Assembly: GCA_028683635.1 (NCBI GenBank)
Contig: JAQUHL010000134.1
Location: forward strand, 1 to 6,058
Direction of reading: 5' to 3'
DNA from: Candidatus Cloacimonadota bacterium
Lineage (GTDB): Bacteria; Cloacimonadota; Cloacimonadia; Cloacimonadales; Cloacimonadaceae
Length of the DNA: 6,058 nt
Part shown: positions 6,022 through 6,058 of the stretch, piece after piece
Layout: each line of letters starts with the position of its first letter
How positions within the stretch are numbered: position 1 is the stretch's first letter
The notes under the pieces: generated by a model
Seen by the model: only the letters and a program-made list of their open reading frames with translations
Database searches by the model: none
Told to the model about the DNA's origin: nothing
Made by a program: the position numbers and the translations under genes

Positions 6022-6058
6022 ACACGGACACCTGATGGACATTTTGAAGCCAGGCATC

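Noticed and set aside
6035..6058. ATG at 6035 as the start of a following gene
   Set aside because: Only eight codons are visible and no ribosome site precedes it; nothing supports it over chance.

Overview
The window is a moderate-GC bacterial segment, dense in genes, with two unrelated halves. The organism is probably a member of the Fibrobacterota/Chlorobiota/Bacteroidota superphylum or an allied lineage. Candidatus Cloacimonadota fits well, because an Omp28-like protein with a C-terminal secretion/sorting-type domain and an LruC-domain protein lie side by side. This assignment is inference from protein style only; no rRNA or other marker gene is present.

Left part (2-1890, + strand): the 3' three quarters of an aspartate-semialdehyde dehydrogenase gene (asd) overlaps by 4 bases (ATGA) a gene for an M20-family amidohydrolase that looks like N-acetyldiaminopimelate deacetylase. 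Together they supply an early and a late step of diaminopimelate/lysine synthesis, and the pair suggests the acetylated branch of the DAP pathway.

Middle gap (1891-2186): the noncoding space between the convergent genes is unusually structured. It holds two consecutive elements, each bounded by inverted repeats and each containing an extra-stable mini-hairpin of the GCGNAGC type (1903-1989 and 2012-2109). A clear intrinsic terminator for the minus-strand gene follows (2132-2162). I regard the paired elements as the most unusual noncoding signal here.

Right part: a 630-residue secreted protein is encoded on the minus strand (2187-4079). Its order is signal peptide, Omp28/thioredoxin-like domain with a WCxxC motif, Ig-like modules, fibronectin type III-like domain, and a C-terminal sorting-type domain. 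Divergent from it, after a 337-base AT-rich spacer, come a small lipoprotein (4417-4776) and, 9 bases later, a 411-residue LruC-domain protein (4786-6021). The lipoprotein resembles the module that normally sits at the N terminus of Bacteroidota LruC lipoproteins. The pair therefore looks like a split version of that architecture, with a lipid-anchored piece and a secreted piece made from one message. The last 37 bases after the LruC gene hold no feature I can support.

No tRNA, rRNA, CRISPR array, transposase or phage gene was found.
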